64,000 nucleotides of DNA from an uncultured Collinsella sp. (GCA_958370325.1 CATXJW010000001.1:1-64000); one strand, 5' to 3'. Positions 42,496-51,721 are shown, numbered from the stretch's first letter. Numbers and translations are program-made. The notes: a model not told the origin generated them from the sequence alone.

Positions 42496-44307
42496 CTACT
42501 CGTCCACCTTGAGGATCGCCATAAACGCCTCCTGCGGGACCTCGACCGAGCCGATGGCCTTCATGCGCTTCTTGCCCTCTTTCTGCTTCTCAAGCAGTTT
42601 GCGCTTACGCGAGATATCGCCGCCGTAGCACTTGGCAAGAACGTCCTTGCGACGCGCCTTGACGGTGGAACGGGCGATGATCTTGTTGCCGATAGCACCC
42701 TGGATGGGCACCTCGAACAGCTGACGCGGGATGATCTCCTTGAGCTTGTCGCACAAGCCACGGGCCAGGCCATATGCCTTGTCCTTATGGACGATAAACG
42801 ACAGCGCGTCCACCTCGTCGCCCGAAAGCAGGATGTCGAGCTTGACGAGCTCGGAGGGGCGATATTCGTTGAACTCGTAGTCGAGCGAGGCGTAACCCTT
42901 GGTGCGGCTCTTAAGCTGATCGAAGAAGTCCAAGATGAGCTCGGCGAGCGGCATATCAAAGCGCATCTCGACCGATTTGCTCGTCAGGTGGATCATATCG
43001 GTCGTGACGCCACGGTGCTCGATAGCGAGCTGCATGACGGCACCCGTATACTCGGGCGGACAGATGATCTTTGCCTTGAGGTAGGGCTCTTCGATACGCT
43101 CGATGCGCGTGGCCTCGGGAAGGTCCTGCGGGCTGCGGACATCGATCATTTCGCCGTCGGTCTTGTACACGTGATAGTCGACCGAGGGACTCGTGGCAAT
43201 GAGGTCCAGGTTGAACTCGCGCTCTAGGCGTTCCTTGACGACTTCCATGTGCAGCAGGCCCAGGAAGCCCACGCGGAAGCCGAAACCGAGCGCCACCGAC
43301 GTCTCGGGCTCCCACACCAACGACGGATCGTTGACGTGCAGCTTATCGAGCGCGTCACGCAGGTTCTCGTAGTCCTTATTATCGATCGGGAACAGGCCCG
43401 TATAGACCATGGGCTTGGCCTCGCGATAACCGGGAAGCGGCTCGGGGCAGGGGTTCGACGCCCACGTAAGGGTATCGCCTACACGAACGGCCTCGGGGTC
43501 CTTCAGGCCCGTGACCACGTATCCGACCTCGCCGACCGTCAGCGCGTCAACCGGGGTCTCGGCGGGACGCTTGACGCCCACGCCATCGACCAAAAAGTCG
43601 CCCTTTGCCTGCATCATGCGCAGGGTATCGCCCTTTTTGATGGAGCCGTCAAAGATGCGCACCGTGGCGACAACACCACGATACTCGTCGAAGTACGAAT
43701 CCAAGATGAGTGCCTTGAGCGGCGCGTTCGCATCGCCCTTGGGCGGAGAGATCAAAAAGACAATGGACTCCAGCAGATCGTGGATGCCCTCGCCGGTCTT
43801 GCCCGAGACGCACACAGCATCATCGGCAGGGATCGCCAGGTCATCCTCGATCTCGGTCTTAACCTCATCGGGATGGGCCGAGGGCAGGTCGATCTTGTTG
43901 ATGGCCGGCACAATGTCCAGATTGGCGTTCATGGCGAGCGTCGCGTTGGAAACGGTCTGCGCCTCGACGCCCTGCGTGGCGTCGACGACGAGTACCGCGC
44001 CCTCACAGGCTGCCAGCGAGCGCGAGACCTCATAGGTAAAGTCCACGTGGCCCGGCGTATCGATCAGATTGAACTGATACGTCTCACCATCGTCGGCGTC
44101 ATAGGAAACGCGGACGGCATTGGACTTGATCGTAATGCCGCGCTCGCGCTCGATATCCATGGTGTCGAGCAGCTGCGACTCCATGTCGCGTTCGTCGACG
44201 GTATGGGTGAGCTCGAGGATGCGGTCACTGATCGTGGACTTGCCATGGTCGATGTGCGCAACGATCGAGAAGTTGCGGATGTGGGAAATGTCAATTGAAG
44301 TATTCAT
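42496..44307 (-). CDS. lepA: elongation factor 4
   Basis: Translational GTPase LepA/EF4 of 603 aa. G1 is AHIDHGKST, G3 is DTPGHVDF, the G4 motif is NKIDLPSA, and the LepA-specific C-terminal domain ends with VPQEAFMAILK. The start MNTSIDISHIRNFSI at 44307 is clear by homology. No ribosome-binding site is obvious; a TAAGAT hexamer ends 8 nt before the ATG, so a leaderless transcript is possible. It lies 25 bp after the rpsT terminator. Confidence 0.96.
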   Translation of the reverse strand: MNTSIDISHIRNFSIVAHIDHGKSTISDRILELTHTVDERDMESQLLDTMDIERERGITIKSNAVRVSYDADDGETYQFNLIDTPGHVDFTYEVSRSLAACEGAVLVVDATQGVEAQTVSNATLAMNANLDIVPAINKIDLPSAHPDEVKTEIEDDLAIPADDAVCVSGKTGEGIHDLLESIVFLISPPKGDANAPLKALILDSYFDEYRGVVATVRIFDGSIKKGDTLRMMQAKGDFLVDGVGVKRPAETPVDALTVGEVGYVVTGLKDPEAVRVGDTLTWASNPCPEPLPGYREAKPMVYTGLFPIDNKDYENLRDALDKLHVNDPSLVWEPETSVALGFGFRVGFLGLLHMEVVKERLEREFNLDLIATSPSVDYHVYKTDGEMIDVRSPQDLPEATRIERIEEPYLKAKIICPPEYTGAVMQLAIEHRGVTTDMIHLTSKSVEMRFDMPLAELILDFFDQLKSRTKGYASLDYEFNEYRPSELVKLDILLSGDEVDALSFIVHKDKAYGLARGLCDKLKEIIPRQLFEVPIQGAIGNKIIARSTVKARRKDVLAKCYGGDISRKRKLLEKQKEGKKRMKAIGSVEVPQEAFMAILKVDE

Positions 44308-44332
44308 GCGGACTATCTTACCCGAGCGGTAC

Positions 44333-44367
44333 AAAAAATGGAGCCTGTTCCATAAAACAGGCTCCAT
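44333..44367 (-). terminator. rpsT terminator
   Basis: A 12-bp perfect stem, ATGGAGCCTGTT against AACAGGCTCCAT (44338-44349/44356-44367), is followed on the minus strand by TTTTTTGT. A strong intrinsic terminator between rpsT and lepA. Confidence 0.9.
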
Positions 44368-44403
44368 TTATGCGCGTAATCTGTGTGGTGTGAAATTTAC
44401 AAC

Positions 44404-44670
44404 TTAGGCGTTGATGCTGTTCACGAGCTTGGCAAGACCGGACTTGCGGTTGGAAGCCTGGTTCTTGTGGATAACATGCTTGGCGGCAGCCATGTCGAGA
44501 CGCTTGGTGACGGTCTTGAGGGCAGCCTGGGCCTTCTCGGCGTCGCCCTCGGCAACGGCGGACTGGACGTGCTTGGTCAGCGTCTTGAGTTCGGACTTGA
44601 CAGCCTTGTTACGCATGCGAGCTGCCTCATTGGTGCGGATACGCTTCTTCTGAGACTTGATGTTTGCCAC
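44404..44670 (-). CDS. rpsT: 30S ribosomal protein S20
   Basis: 16S-rRNA-binding protein of 88 aa. It starts ANIKSQKKRIRTNEAARMRNKAVKSEL and ends with KNQASNRKSGLAKLVN, the S20 pattern. Start codon is GTG 44670, about 8 nt from AGGAA; non-ATG starts are known for S20 genes and may support autoregulation. It has its own promoter and terminator. Confidence 0.96.
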   Translation of the reverse strand: MANIKSQKKRIRTNEAARMRNKAVKSELKTLTKHVQSAVAEGDAEKAQAALKTVTKRLDMAAAKHVIHKNQASNRKSGLAKLVNSINA

Positions 44671-44745
44671 TTCTGGAGTTCCTTTCGAGTTCCTTGCAAA
44701 AAATGTATGACACCTCTGAGACACGGTGAGGTCATGCAAGCGCCT

Positions 44746-44754
44746 ACTATAGCA
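44746..44754 (-). promoter_or_regulatory. rpsT extended -10 promoter
   Basis: Minus-strand TGCTATAGT is an extended -10 element. No -35 match at 16-18 bp is seen. The GTGCTATAGT decamer recurs exactly before rpmB. Confidence 0.6.
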
Positions 44755-44803
44755 CGCTCCCTCTCAAAGGGATAGAACGAATTTGTCAAATAGGCAGGTA
44801 TCA

Positions 44804-45766
44804 TCACGATTTTCTCAAGATGTTCGTAATCCAGAGCAAAAGCGCGGTCTGAGAATCGGCCGAACCCTTAAGCGCGAGCTCCACATCGACCGCACCCTCG
44901 AGCGCTGCGACGAGCTCTGCCATCGAAAAGCGACGTGCCCAGGTCAGGTGATTCTTGACCTGCCAGGACTGGAGCTTGAGCGTTGCGGCGAGCTCACGAC
45001 CCTGTCCGCGCGCATCGAGCGCCTTGGCGACGATCAGCTCACGGATGCGACCGCATAGCAGCGTGTAGGTCCACACGTAACTCTTGGAGGGCAAAAGCTT
45101 AAAGAGCTCGAACGATCGCCGCATATCGCGAGCCGAGACGGCGTTGAGGAAGTCCCAGGGTTGAACCTCGGCCGTACGAACAATCCAGCGCTCAACATCG
45201 GCAAGTTCAATCTGAGGCGACTCGACCATCTGGGCAAGCTTAGCCAAGTCGTTATCAAGCATGCGAGTGTTTTCACCCGAACGCGAGACGAGCTCCTCGG
45301 CGGCCGCCGTCGAGATCGACTTGCCGTGCTGTGTCGCCATCTGCTGCACGCGGCGCGGTAGCTCCCAGCGCTTGGTGCCGGAGCAATCGACGATAGCCTT
45401 CTTGTCGATCTTGGCAATCGCCTTATACAGGCGTGTGTTCTTGGCAAGCGAGTCGGCGATAATGAGGCAGACCGTTGTGGGGCTGGGACTCGCCAGATAC
45501 TCGACGAGAGGCTCCGAGACCGCCTTGGCGAGCTTTGAGCAGCCATCAAGGATTACCAAGCGAAACTCGCTGCCCATGGGAAAGGTGTTAAGCGATCCGA
45601 TAATAGACTCGATATCGGGGTCCTTGGTCATGTCGCGCTCGTCGAGGTTGAACTCGACCATACCCGACTTTTCCAGACGCGCTTTCATACGCGAGACGGC
45701 GTGATCGCGCTTGACTCCGTCGGTACCGACGATCAGATATGCCGGCAGCAGACCGGTTTCGGACAT
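44804..45766 (-). CDS. holA: DNA polymerase III subunit delta
   Basis: Clamp-loader subunit of 320 aa that opens the beta sliding clamp. The fold pattern is recognisable (YLIVGTDGVKRDHAVSRMKARL, VLILD-like LVILDGCSKL, the helical C-terminal collar). Start 45766 follows GGGAGGGGAG. It lies after comEC in the comEA-comEC-holA-rpsT order found in many Gram-positives. Confidence 0.88.
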   Translation of the reverse strand: MSETGLLPAYLIVGTDGVKRDHAVSRMKARLEKSGMVEFNLDERDMTKDPDIESIIGSLNTFPMGSEFRLVILDGCSKLAKAVSEPLVEYLASPSPTTVCLIIADSLAKNTRLYKAIAKIDKKAIVDCSGTKRWELPRRVQQMATQHGKSISTAAAEELVSRSGENTRMLDNDLAKLAQMVESPQIELADVERWIVRTAEVQPWDFLNAVSARDMRRSFELFKLLPSKSYVWTYTLLCGRIRELIVAKALDARGQGRELAATLKLQSWQVKNHLTWARRFSMAELVAALEGAVDVELALKGSADSQTALLLWITNILRKS

Positions 45767-45844
45767 TGCACTCCCCTCCCGCAGGCCTTCGCATTCGTTC
45801 CGTGCCATTCTAGCCCAGGGGCCCACCACACGCCAACGACGTCG

Positions 45845-48148
45845 TCACGGTCGCTGGCATCGCATCGCAAAGCCATTCGCAGTCGGCGTGACGGTAATGT
45901 CGCCGTGTTCGATGGTGCACGCGAACAAACCGCCCGCTTCCTTAACGGCATCGATGCAGGCATCGGACGGATGGCCGTATCGATTCCCCTCGCCCGCGCT
46001 CGCGAGGGAAAGCTCGGGCTTCAGGACGCCCAGCAACTCTCCATCGACTGAAACCTTGGAGCCGTGATGCCCAAGTTTAAGGACATCGATATCCCCCACC
46101 TCCTGCACGAATTCCCGTTCTTGATCGAGCTCGGCATCACCGGTGAGAAGTATGCGCAGGCCCTTGCCTTCCTGAACACAAGAGAGCAACAGGACAAGCG
46201 AGTCCTCATTTCCCTCGCCATCCACGGACTCGAACGGCCACATCACGCGGGCGCAAAATGAGCCGATGTCGACCGTATCCCCAATGCGCACCTGCCGATA
46301 CTCCACGCCAGGTCGGTTCAATACCTCGGCAGGGGCATCCTCCAGCGCATCCGCCGCCACGGCAATCGTTCCGACCGAAAACTGTTCGAGCACGGCGGGC
46401 AGACCACCCCAGTGGTCCTCATCCCAATGCGTCACAAAGACGGCATCGATATGGTGCACGTTATTGCGAACCAACGCCGCCACCACACGCTCGTCGAGCC
46501 CACAGTCGACAAGCGCTACAGCGCCGCCCTGGCGGATAAGAATCGCATCGGCCTGGCCCACATCGAGCACCGTCACCGAAGGAGGAGCGAATCGATCCCA
46601 ATAGACGTACGGAATCGCAGCCAAGAGCATCAGGCATGCAAGCCCCACCGCCATAGGACGTGCACGGGGACGCGGCCACCAGACCAGCAGAACCGCCAGC
46701 AAACACGGCACTAGGTAAATCCACACGCTATCGGGCGGCACGCTCACGGATGCACCCGGCATGGCAGCAAACAGCTGCTCGAAGAACAGCGCGCAACGGG
46801 CGGCAATCATGGGTACAACGAGCGCCCAAGTCCGCAACGGTCCCACGAGCGAAAAGGGAACTAGCACGATCGACACAGCAAGCAGTACGCTCACCACCGG
46901 ACCGATGACCGCATTTGCCAACGGAGCAATGAGCGAGAATGTACCGAAGGCAGGAATGGTAATGGGAAGTGTCGCCAACTGCGAGCACAGCGTGACGGAA
47001 AGCATGCTGGCAACGCCCGATGGCACACCCAGCTCACCCAAAGCGTAGGTCGCATAGGGACAAAAGCACAGAATGGCTAAGACGCTGGCACACGAGAGTT
47101 GAAAGCCCATCTCGAACAGCACCGTCGGCCGCAGCAGCACAAAGATGGACATGGTTACGAAGAGTGCCGATGCGCCGTGCCGACGACGCCCCGCGCCGTT
47201 TACGACAAGCGTCACGAACACCATGCAGCACGCACGCACGGCCGAGGGAGACGCGCCCGTAAAGGCAGCATAGCCCACAAGCGTTATCGCCAATATCGCC
47301 CGCTGAAGGCCACGTGAGCACCGAGTCTTTTGCAATACACCCTCGATTACAAACCCCACGATAGCCAAATGGCTGCCCGAGACGGCGATAAGATGCGCCG
47401 TTCCCGTCACCGAAAACCAGTCGCCCGCCGGCTGGGCGCGCAGCTCGGCCGAACGACCGCAGACGACACCGGCTATGAGCGCACGCGCCGGATCGGTCGC
47501 AGGCGCGATGGATGCAAGCAGCCCATTTCGCAGTCGAAGCAGCGGCACCGGAGAGCCCTCATCGACCGACACGACTCGAACGGCTTTAACCTTGCGCACC
47601 TCGCCTCGGAGCACGCGCGATTGTCCGTACGCATCGTTCTCAAAACGTGAAACGCGACCGATAACACGCACGTGTGCCCCGACCTTGAGCTCACGATCAC
47701 ACGATAGGCGAATCGTTGCCAAGTACTTGCCGTCCGCGCGTGCCTCGCAGGTATAGAAATACATGTCGTCGTTTATGGATGGGTCACCCTGCACGACAAA
47801 CTCGAGACTGCTTGCCGCTCGACCGTCGAGCGTCTTCGCGGCACTGAGCACACCCACGGCCCACCACGCCGAGACGACCGCACCCGCTACGAGGCCGACG
47901 GACGCGGCATACAGCCACCGCTTCAAAGGGACAAGCCGCGCACAAGATTGAGCCAGCAGAACGAATACCGCCGCCGCAACGGGAATGGCCCATAGCGGCC
48001 CGACCGCCGTCGCCCGCTCCGTCAGCAGCGCATCAGCGGCCATGTTGAGCACCAAGGCGCAGCTCATGCACAGGCCGGCACACAGGGCCATCGTCCACGG
48101 AATCAGGGGTCGCGGAGGCATCACGTGCTCGCGCTCGGTCGCACTCAT
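45845..48148 (-). CDS. comEC: competence protein ComEC/Rec2
   Basis: Polytopic DNA-uptake channel of 767 aa. It has N-terminal membrane helices, an OB-like DUF4131 domain (about 110-180), the Competence-domain helices (about 230-500), and a C-terminal metallo-beta-lactamase domain with THWDEDHWGG, typical of ComEC nuclease-like domains. ATG 48148 overlaps the comEA TGA as ATGA, so the two are coupled. With comEA and recA it suggests potential for natural transformation; the pilus machinery is not in this window. Confidence 0.92.
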   Translation of the reverse strand: MSATEREHVMPPRPLIPWTMALCAGLCMSCALVLNMAADALLTERATAVGPLWAIPVAAAVFVLLAQSCARLVPLKRWLYAASVGLVAGAVVSAWWAVGVLSAAKTLDGRAASSLEFVVQGDPSINDDMYFYTCEARADGKYLATIRLSCDRELKVGAHVRVIGRVSRFENDAYGQSRVLRGEVRKVKAVRVVSVDEGSPVPLLRLRNGLLASIAPATDPARALIAGVVCGRSAELRAQPAGDWFSVTGTAHLIAVSGSHLAIVGFVIEGVLQKTRCSRGLQRAILAITLVGYAAFTGASPSAVRACCMVFVTLVVNGAGRRRHGASALFVTMSIFVLLRPTVLFEMGFQLSCASVLAILCFCPYATYALGELGVPSGVASMLSVTLCSQLATLPITIPAFGTFSLIAPLANAVIGPVVSVLLAVSIVLVPFSLVGPLRTWALVVPMIAARCALFFEQLFAAMPGASVSVPPDSVWIYLVPCLLAVLLVWWPRPRARPMAVGLACLMLLAAIPYVYWDRFAPPSVTVLDVGQADAILIRQGGAVALVDCGLDERVVAALVRNNVHHIDAVFVTHWDEDHWGGLPAVLEQFSVGTIAVAADALEDAPAEVLNRPGVEYRQVRIGDTVDIGSFCARVMWPFESVDGEGNEDSLVLLLSCVQEGKGLRILLTGDAELDQEREFVQEVGDIDVLKLGHHGSKVSVDGELLGVLKPELSLASAGEGNRYGHPSDACIDAVKEAGGLFACTIEHGDITVTPTANGFAMRCQRP

Positions 48149-48858
48149 ACGCAGATGCAATCTTTGATTTTGGCAAGCTTCTTCTCGCCGATTCCCGACA
48201 CACGCATCAGATCGTCAACCGAGGCAAAAGCACCGTTCTTTGTCCGCTCATCGATAATCGACTGGGCCATGGAGGGGCCGATGCCCGAGAGCGTCTGCAG
48301 CTCTGCCGCGCTTGCCGTATTGATGTTTACTAGGCCTGTGGCGCCACTCACGCCCGATGATGCGGAAGCCCCACCATCAACACCGGCTTCCGCAATGGAC
48401 GCCTGCTGCTCCCCTACCGTTGGAACGTGAATTTTTTGTCCATCAGCGACCTTGGATGCACGATTAAGCCCCGTAACGTCTGCTTCGGGCGCCAGCCCGC
48501 CGGCAGCATCAATCGCCTGAGCCACCCGCGCCCCGTCTTTGAGGCGATATACACCGGGCGACACAACGGCGCCATCAACATCGACATAAACCTCTGCCGC
48601 GGCAGATGCCTTAGACGAAGAGCCTTCGGATGTCTTTCCGCTCGAGGCATCGCCGGATCCCGGATCCACCAACGAACCCGAACCATCAGTGCGCTCAAAC
48701 GACACACCGCCGGCACCGCCGCCAAGGTTCGCCATCGCCAGTCCACTCGCCATCGCAATGACGACCAGTATCGTCATCACCACTGCCTTATGACCGAGCA
48801 GTTTGCCCGCCCAGCGATCCATCTTTTTGACTCGTTCGTGCTGTTCGCGCTGCGCCAT
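48145..48858 (-). CDS. comEA: competence protein ComEA (SLBB + helix-hairpin-helix)
   Basis: DNA-receptor protein of 237 aa. It has one N-terminal transmembrane anchor (about 25-45, VVMTILVVIAMASGLAMA), a Ser/Gly linker, an SLBB domain (VYVDVDGAVVSPGVYRLKDGARVAQAIDAAGG) and a C-terminal double helix-hairpin-helix (VNINTASAAELQTLSGIGPSMAQSII). ATG 48858 follows GGGAGG at 7 nt. A TTTGGTC direct repeat lies about 75-95 bp upstream, similar to the array before recA. Confidence 0.93.
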   Translation of the reverse strand: MAQREQHERVKKMDRWAGKLLGHKAVVMTILVVIAMASGLAMANLGGGAGGVSFERTDGSGSLVDPGSGDASSGKTSEGSSSKASAAAEVYVDVDGAVVSPGVYRLKDGARVAQAIDAAGGLAPEADVTGLNRASKVADGQKIHVPTVGEQQASIAEAGVDGGASASSGVSGATGLVNINTASAAELQTLSGIGPSMAQSIIDERTKNGAFASVDDLMRVSGIGEKKLAKIKDCICV

Positions 48859-48930
48859 AGCAAAACCTCCCAACACCATCGTGTCAGGAAAGGAGCTCTA
48901 CAACAGCCACGCCCCAAAACCGGTTTTTGC

Positions 48931-48955
48931 GGTCAAACCAAAAGCTGACCAAAAC
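48931..48955 (-). promoter_or_regulatory. TTTGGTC direct-repeat pair upstream of comEA
   Basis: On the minus strand TTTTGGTCAGC and TTTTGGTTTGA stand in tandem with an 11-bp period. The motif TTTGGTCAG-N2-TTTGGT also occurs in the recA upstream array. Confidence 0.45.
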
Positions 48956-49027
48956 CTTGCGAAATAATGTCCATTTATTCAGGCACACGTCGACAAATGA
49001 ACACTTAGTCGCAAAATGCCCAGATAG

Positions 49028-49061
49028 CAAAAGACCGACGATACAGGCGCATCGTCGGTCT
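49028..49061 (-). terminator. thiI terminator
   Basis: An 11-bp stem AGACCGACGAT/ATCGTCGGTCT (49051-49061 with 49032-49042) followed on the minus strand by TTTGCT, just after the thiI stop. Confidence 0.85.
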
Positions 49062-49071
49062 ATGCACAAAT

Positions 49072-50316
49072 TTACTCGTGATCTTGGTAAATCTCACGCG
49101 GAGCAAGCTCCGAATGTTTGCGTTTTAAGGTCTTAGGGGCCTTATATGTGTTGCTCTCGAAGTCGATGTACTCGGTCTGCTTGAGCAGGCGCTCAATCAT
49201 CTCCTCGTGATCAAACAGTTCCCAGGCCTCATGCACGGCATCGAGTTTAGCGTGCGTCTCGGGACGGCGCGGCATAAACAGCGTGCAGCAGTCGGGAGCG
49301 GCCTCAGTCGAGATATCGAACGTACCGATCTCCTCGGCGCGCGCGATGATCTCCTGCTTGTCCGAACCGATGAGAGGACGGAACACGGGGATCTTCACGG
49401 CCTCGTTGACGGCCATGATGTTCTCAAGCGTTTGGGAGGCAACCTGTCCAAGCGATTCGCCCGTAACGATGGCCTTGGCACCCTCGATGTGTGCAATGCG
49501 CTCAGCAACCGAATACATAATGCGGCGATACATGATCACGCGCAGGTTGCTGGGACAGGTGACCGAAATCTCACGCTGGCAGTCGCCAAACGGCACCACG
49601 TACAGGCGGCCGATCTGGACACCCGGCTCAAGCGCACGGATGATGTCCTGCACCAAATACTCACTCGTATCAGGCGTCTGCGGACGACCGGAGAAATGTA
49701 CCGGCACGCAAACCGCGCCGCGGCGCGCGAGCATCCAGGTCGCCACCGGAGAATCGATACCCGAGGACAGCAGCGTCACGACCTTGCCGGCAGAACCCAC
49801 CGGCAGACCGCCCACACCGCGCTCGGAGCGTGCGTACACGTAAACGCTACCCTGGACCACCAGTACGTGCACCATTGCATCAGGGTCGTGCATTTGAACC
49901 TTTTTATCGGGGAAGGCCTCACACAGCACCTCGCCCACCTGACGATTGATATCGATCGAGGTGAGCTCATAGTCAGTATTGGAGCGCTTGGCGTGCACCT
50001 TAAACGAATCGAAGGAACCAAACTCGCGCAGCGCCTTCACGGCGGCGGCGCAGTACTCCTGCGGGTCGCGGTTGGTGTGATACGCCAAAGACACACGGGC
50101 AACGCCGGGGACGGTGCGGATGACACGCGCCGCCTCGTCGGCCTGATGCTCGTTAAAGGTCACGAGGATATAACCGGAAATTCGAGACACGGCGTTCACG
50201 GAAAAGGCGGCCAAGGCCGCCTTAATGTTATCCATGAGGATATGCTCAAAATGTGCGCGGTTCTTGCCCTTCAGCCCAACCTCGTGATAGTGGACTAGGC
50301 AGACGCGAGCCGCCAT
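49072..50316 (-). CDS. thiI: tRNA 4-thiouridine sulfurtransferase
   Basis: ThiI of 414 aa for 4-thiouridine at U8 of tRNA, possibly also thiazole sulfur. It has an N-terminal ferredoxin-like/THUMP region, then the PP-loop LLSSGIDSPVATW, and conserved CPSNLRVIMYRR and CCTLFMPRRPETHA. The C-terminal rhodanese domain of enteric ThiI is absent, so sulfur must come by another route. It directly follows rpoZ (stop TAA then ATG), suggesting coupling. Confidence 0.93.
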   Translation of the reverse strand: MAARVCLVHYHEVGLKGKNRAHFEHILMDNIKAALAAFSVNAVSRISGYILVTFNEHQADEAARVIRTVPGVARVSLAYHTNRDPQEYCAAAVKALREFGSFDSFKVHAKRSNTDYELTSIDINRQVGEVLCEAFPDKKVQMHDPDAMVHVLVVQGSVYVYARSERGVGGLPVGSAGKVVTLLSSGIDSPVATWMLARRGAVCVPVHFSGRPQTPDTSEYLVQDIIRALEPGVQIGRLYVVPFGDCQREISVTCPSNLRVIMYRRIMYSVAERIAHIEGAKAIVTGESLGQVASQTLENIMAVNEAVKIPVFRPLIGSDKQEIIARAEEIGTFDISTEAAPDCCTLFMPRRPETHAKLDAVHEAWELFDHEEMIERLLKQTEYIDFESNTYKAPKTLKRKHSELAPREIYQDHE

Positions 50317-50598
50317 TTAGGCTTCAGCAACCTTGTGGCCGAGCGCCTTCTCGTAACGGGCCTCGTCATAAGAGATGTCGCCGTCGACAATCTCGTCCAT
50401 AGCCATCGAGATGGTATCGGCACCGGAAAGCCCGATGGTGATGTCATCGACATCCTGGACGGCAAGAACGCGGTTGTGCTGGCCACGCAGCATGCTATTG
50501 ATGTCGCAGGCGCGCTTGGAGGCAAGCGAAGCGAGCAGGAAGCGGTTGTGATCGGTCTTCTCCAGAAGATCGTCAATGCAAGGCTTTACAACGGACAC
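50317..50598 (-). CDS. rpoZ: RNA polymerase omega subunit
   Basis: Subunit of 93 aa that aids assembly of the beta' subunit. It has the typical N-terminal CIDDLLEKTDHNRFLLASLASKRA and a C-terminal DEARYEKALGHKV. Start is GTG 50598, with GGATCTGAGG upstream and 5 bp after the gmk stop. gmk-rpoZ adjacency is near universal in actinobacteria. Confidence 0.93.
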   Translation of the reverse strand: MSVVKPCIDDLLEKTDHNRFLLASLASKRACDINSMLRGQHNRVLAVQDVDDITIGLSGADTISMAMDEIVDGDISYDEARYEKALGHKVAEA

Positions 50599-50603
50599 GG
50601 ACC

Positions 50604-51173
50604 TCAGATCCTTTCATGCATATCGAGAACGCGAACGAGCTCATCGGTCGCGCGGTCGAGATCGTCATTCACCACGACGTCGTCGTAGCGGTCGGCAAGG
50701 GCAAGCTCATCGGCGGCGTTTGCCATACGCAGCTCAATCGTCTCGGGCGTCTCGGTACCGCGACCGACTAGACGCTCGCGGAGCACCTCAAGCGAAGGCG
50801 GCTTGATAAAGATCAGCACGGCCTCGGGGAAACGCTCCTTCACCTGCAGGGCGCCCTGGACATCGATCTCCAAAATCAGAGACGAGCCCGAGGCGAGCTT
50901 GGATGTGACCTCGCTCACCAACGTGCCGTAGCAGTTACCGTGGACCTCGGCCCACTCAACAAACTCACCGTTTGCCACGCGGCGGTCGAACTCCTCGCGC
51001 GTCAGAAAAAAGTAGTTGACGCCGTCGACCTCACCTTTGCGTGGTGCTCGCGTGGTAGCCGAAACCGTCAGACCCAGGTTCGAGCGGCGCTCGCGCACAC
51101 GAGTGACGAGCGTACCCTTGCCTGCGCCTGACGGTCCAGAAATCACAAAGAGCTTGGAATCCTGAGCGCTCAC
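50604..51173 (-). CDS. gmk: guanylate kinase
   Basis: Phosphorylates GMP to GDP, 189 aa. P-loop SGPSGAGKGTLV, the GMP-binding TTRAPRKGEVDGVNYFF, and LILEIDVQGALQV are complete. It starts directly after the mihF stop with no gap. The order mihF-gmk-rpoZ is the classical actinobacterial arrangement. Confidence 0.97.
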   Translation of the reverse strand: MSAQDSKLFVISGPSGAGKGTLVTRVRERRSNLGLTVSATTRAPRKGEVDGVNYFFLTREEFDRRVANGEFVEWAEVHGNCYGTLVSEVTSKLASGSSLILEIDVQGALQVKERFPEAVLIFIKPPSLEVLRERLVGRGTETPETIELRMANAADELALADRYDDVVVNDDLDRATDELVRVLDMHERI

Positions 51174-51482
51174 TTATTTGGTCAGCTGCTCGAGGAGCTG
51201 CTCGCGCTGACGGACGCCGAGGCCCTGGACGCGACGAGTAGCGGAGATACCGAGCTCCTCCATGATCTTGGCGGCCTTGGCCTTGCCATAACCGGGGAGA
51301 GACTCGATGAGGGTGGAAACCTTCATGCGGGAAGCGATGGGGTCATCGGAGTTGAGCACGGACTCGAGGGACTTCTCGCCCTTCTTGATCTGCTCGCGAA
51401 GCTCAGCGCGGGCGTGACGTGCGGCAGCAGCCTTCTCAAGAGCCTGCTTGCGCTGCTCGTCGGTAAGCTGAGGGAGTGCCAT
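51174..51482 (-). CDS. mihF: actinobacterial integration host factor (mIHF)
   Basis: Nucleoid-associated DNA-binding protein of 102 aa. An N-terminal charged helix (LTDEQRKQALEKAAAARHARAEL) is followed by the H2TH-like region SLPGYGKAKAAKIMEELGISATRRVQGLGVRQ, diagnostic of mIHF. ATG 51482 follows GGAGG at 5 nt. It supports an actinobacterial origin. It lies upstream of gmk and after pyrF, as in Streptomyces and mycobacteria. Confidence 0.94.
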   Translation of the reverse strand: MALPQLTDEQRKQALEKAAAARHARAELREQIKKGEKSLESVLNSDDPIASRMKVSTLIESLPGYGKAKAAKIMEELGISATRRVQGLGVRQREQLLEQLTK

Positions 51483-51526
51483 TCGTACCTCCAAATAGTT
51501 GGGTTATATCTGATTCAATAATTGGC

Positions 51527-51535
51527 ATTTTAGCA
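51527..51535 (-). promoter_or_regulatory. mihF extended -10 promoter candidate
   Basis: Minus-strand TGCTAAAAT is an extended -10 element 44 bp before the mihF ATG. It shares GTGCTA with the rpsT and rpmB promoters. No convincing -35. Confidence 0.45.
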
Positions 51536-51618
51536 CGTAGAACGTACAAAATGCCTAATCGCGGCTCCATAGGTTAGACGATACCCGCAAAAAGTGCAAT
51601 ATACTGCGCCCAAAGTTA

Positions 51619-51682
51619 AGCCCCTGACCTGCGATTCCACACAAAGGATGGGAAAGTTTACGCAGGCACAGGGGCTATTTTG
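51619..51682. terminator. two-tier hairpin between pyrF and mihF
   Basis: AGCCCCTG (51619-51626) pairs with 51669-51676, and inside it CCTGCG (51628-51633) pairs with 51661-51666, leaving a 27-nt loop. The plus strand continues ATTTTGTG. It follows pyrF on the minus strand, where it can act as a weak terminator. A small structured RNA cannot be excluded. Confidence 0.45.
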
Positions 51683-51721
51683 TGCTAATGAGACCCAAAA
51701 GTGGTGACTTAGGGGAATCTT

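Noticed and set aside
51619..51682. tRNA-like fold between pyrF and mihF
   Set aside because: There is an acceptor-like stem but no anticodon arm, T-loop GTTCRA or D-loop sequence.
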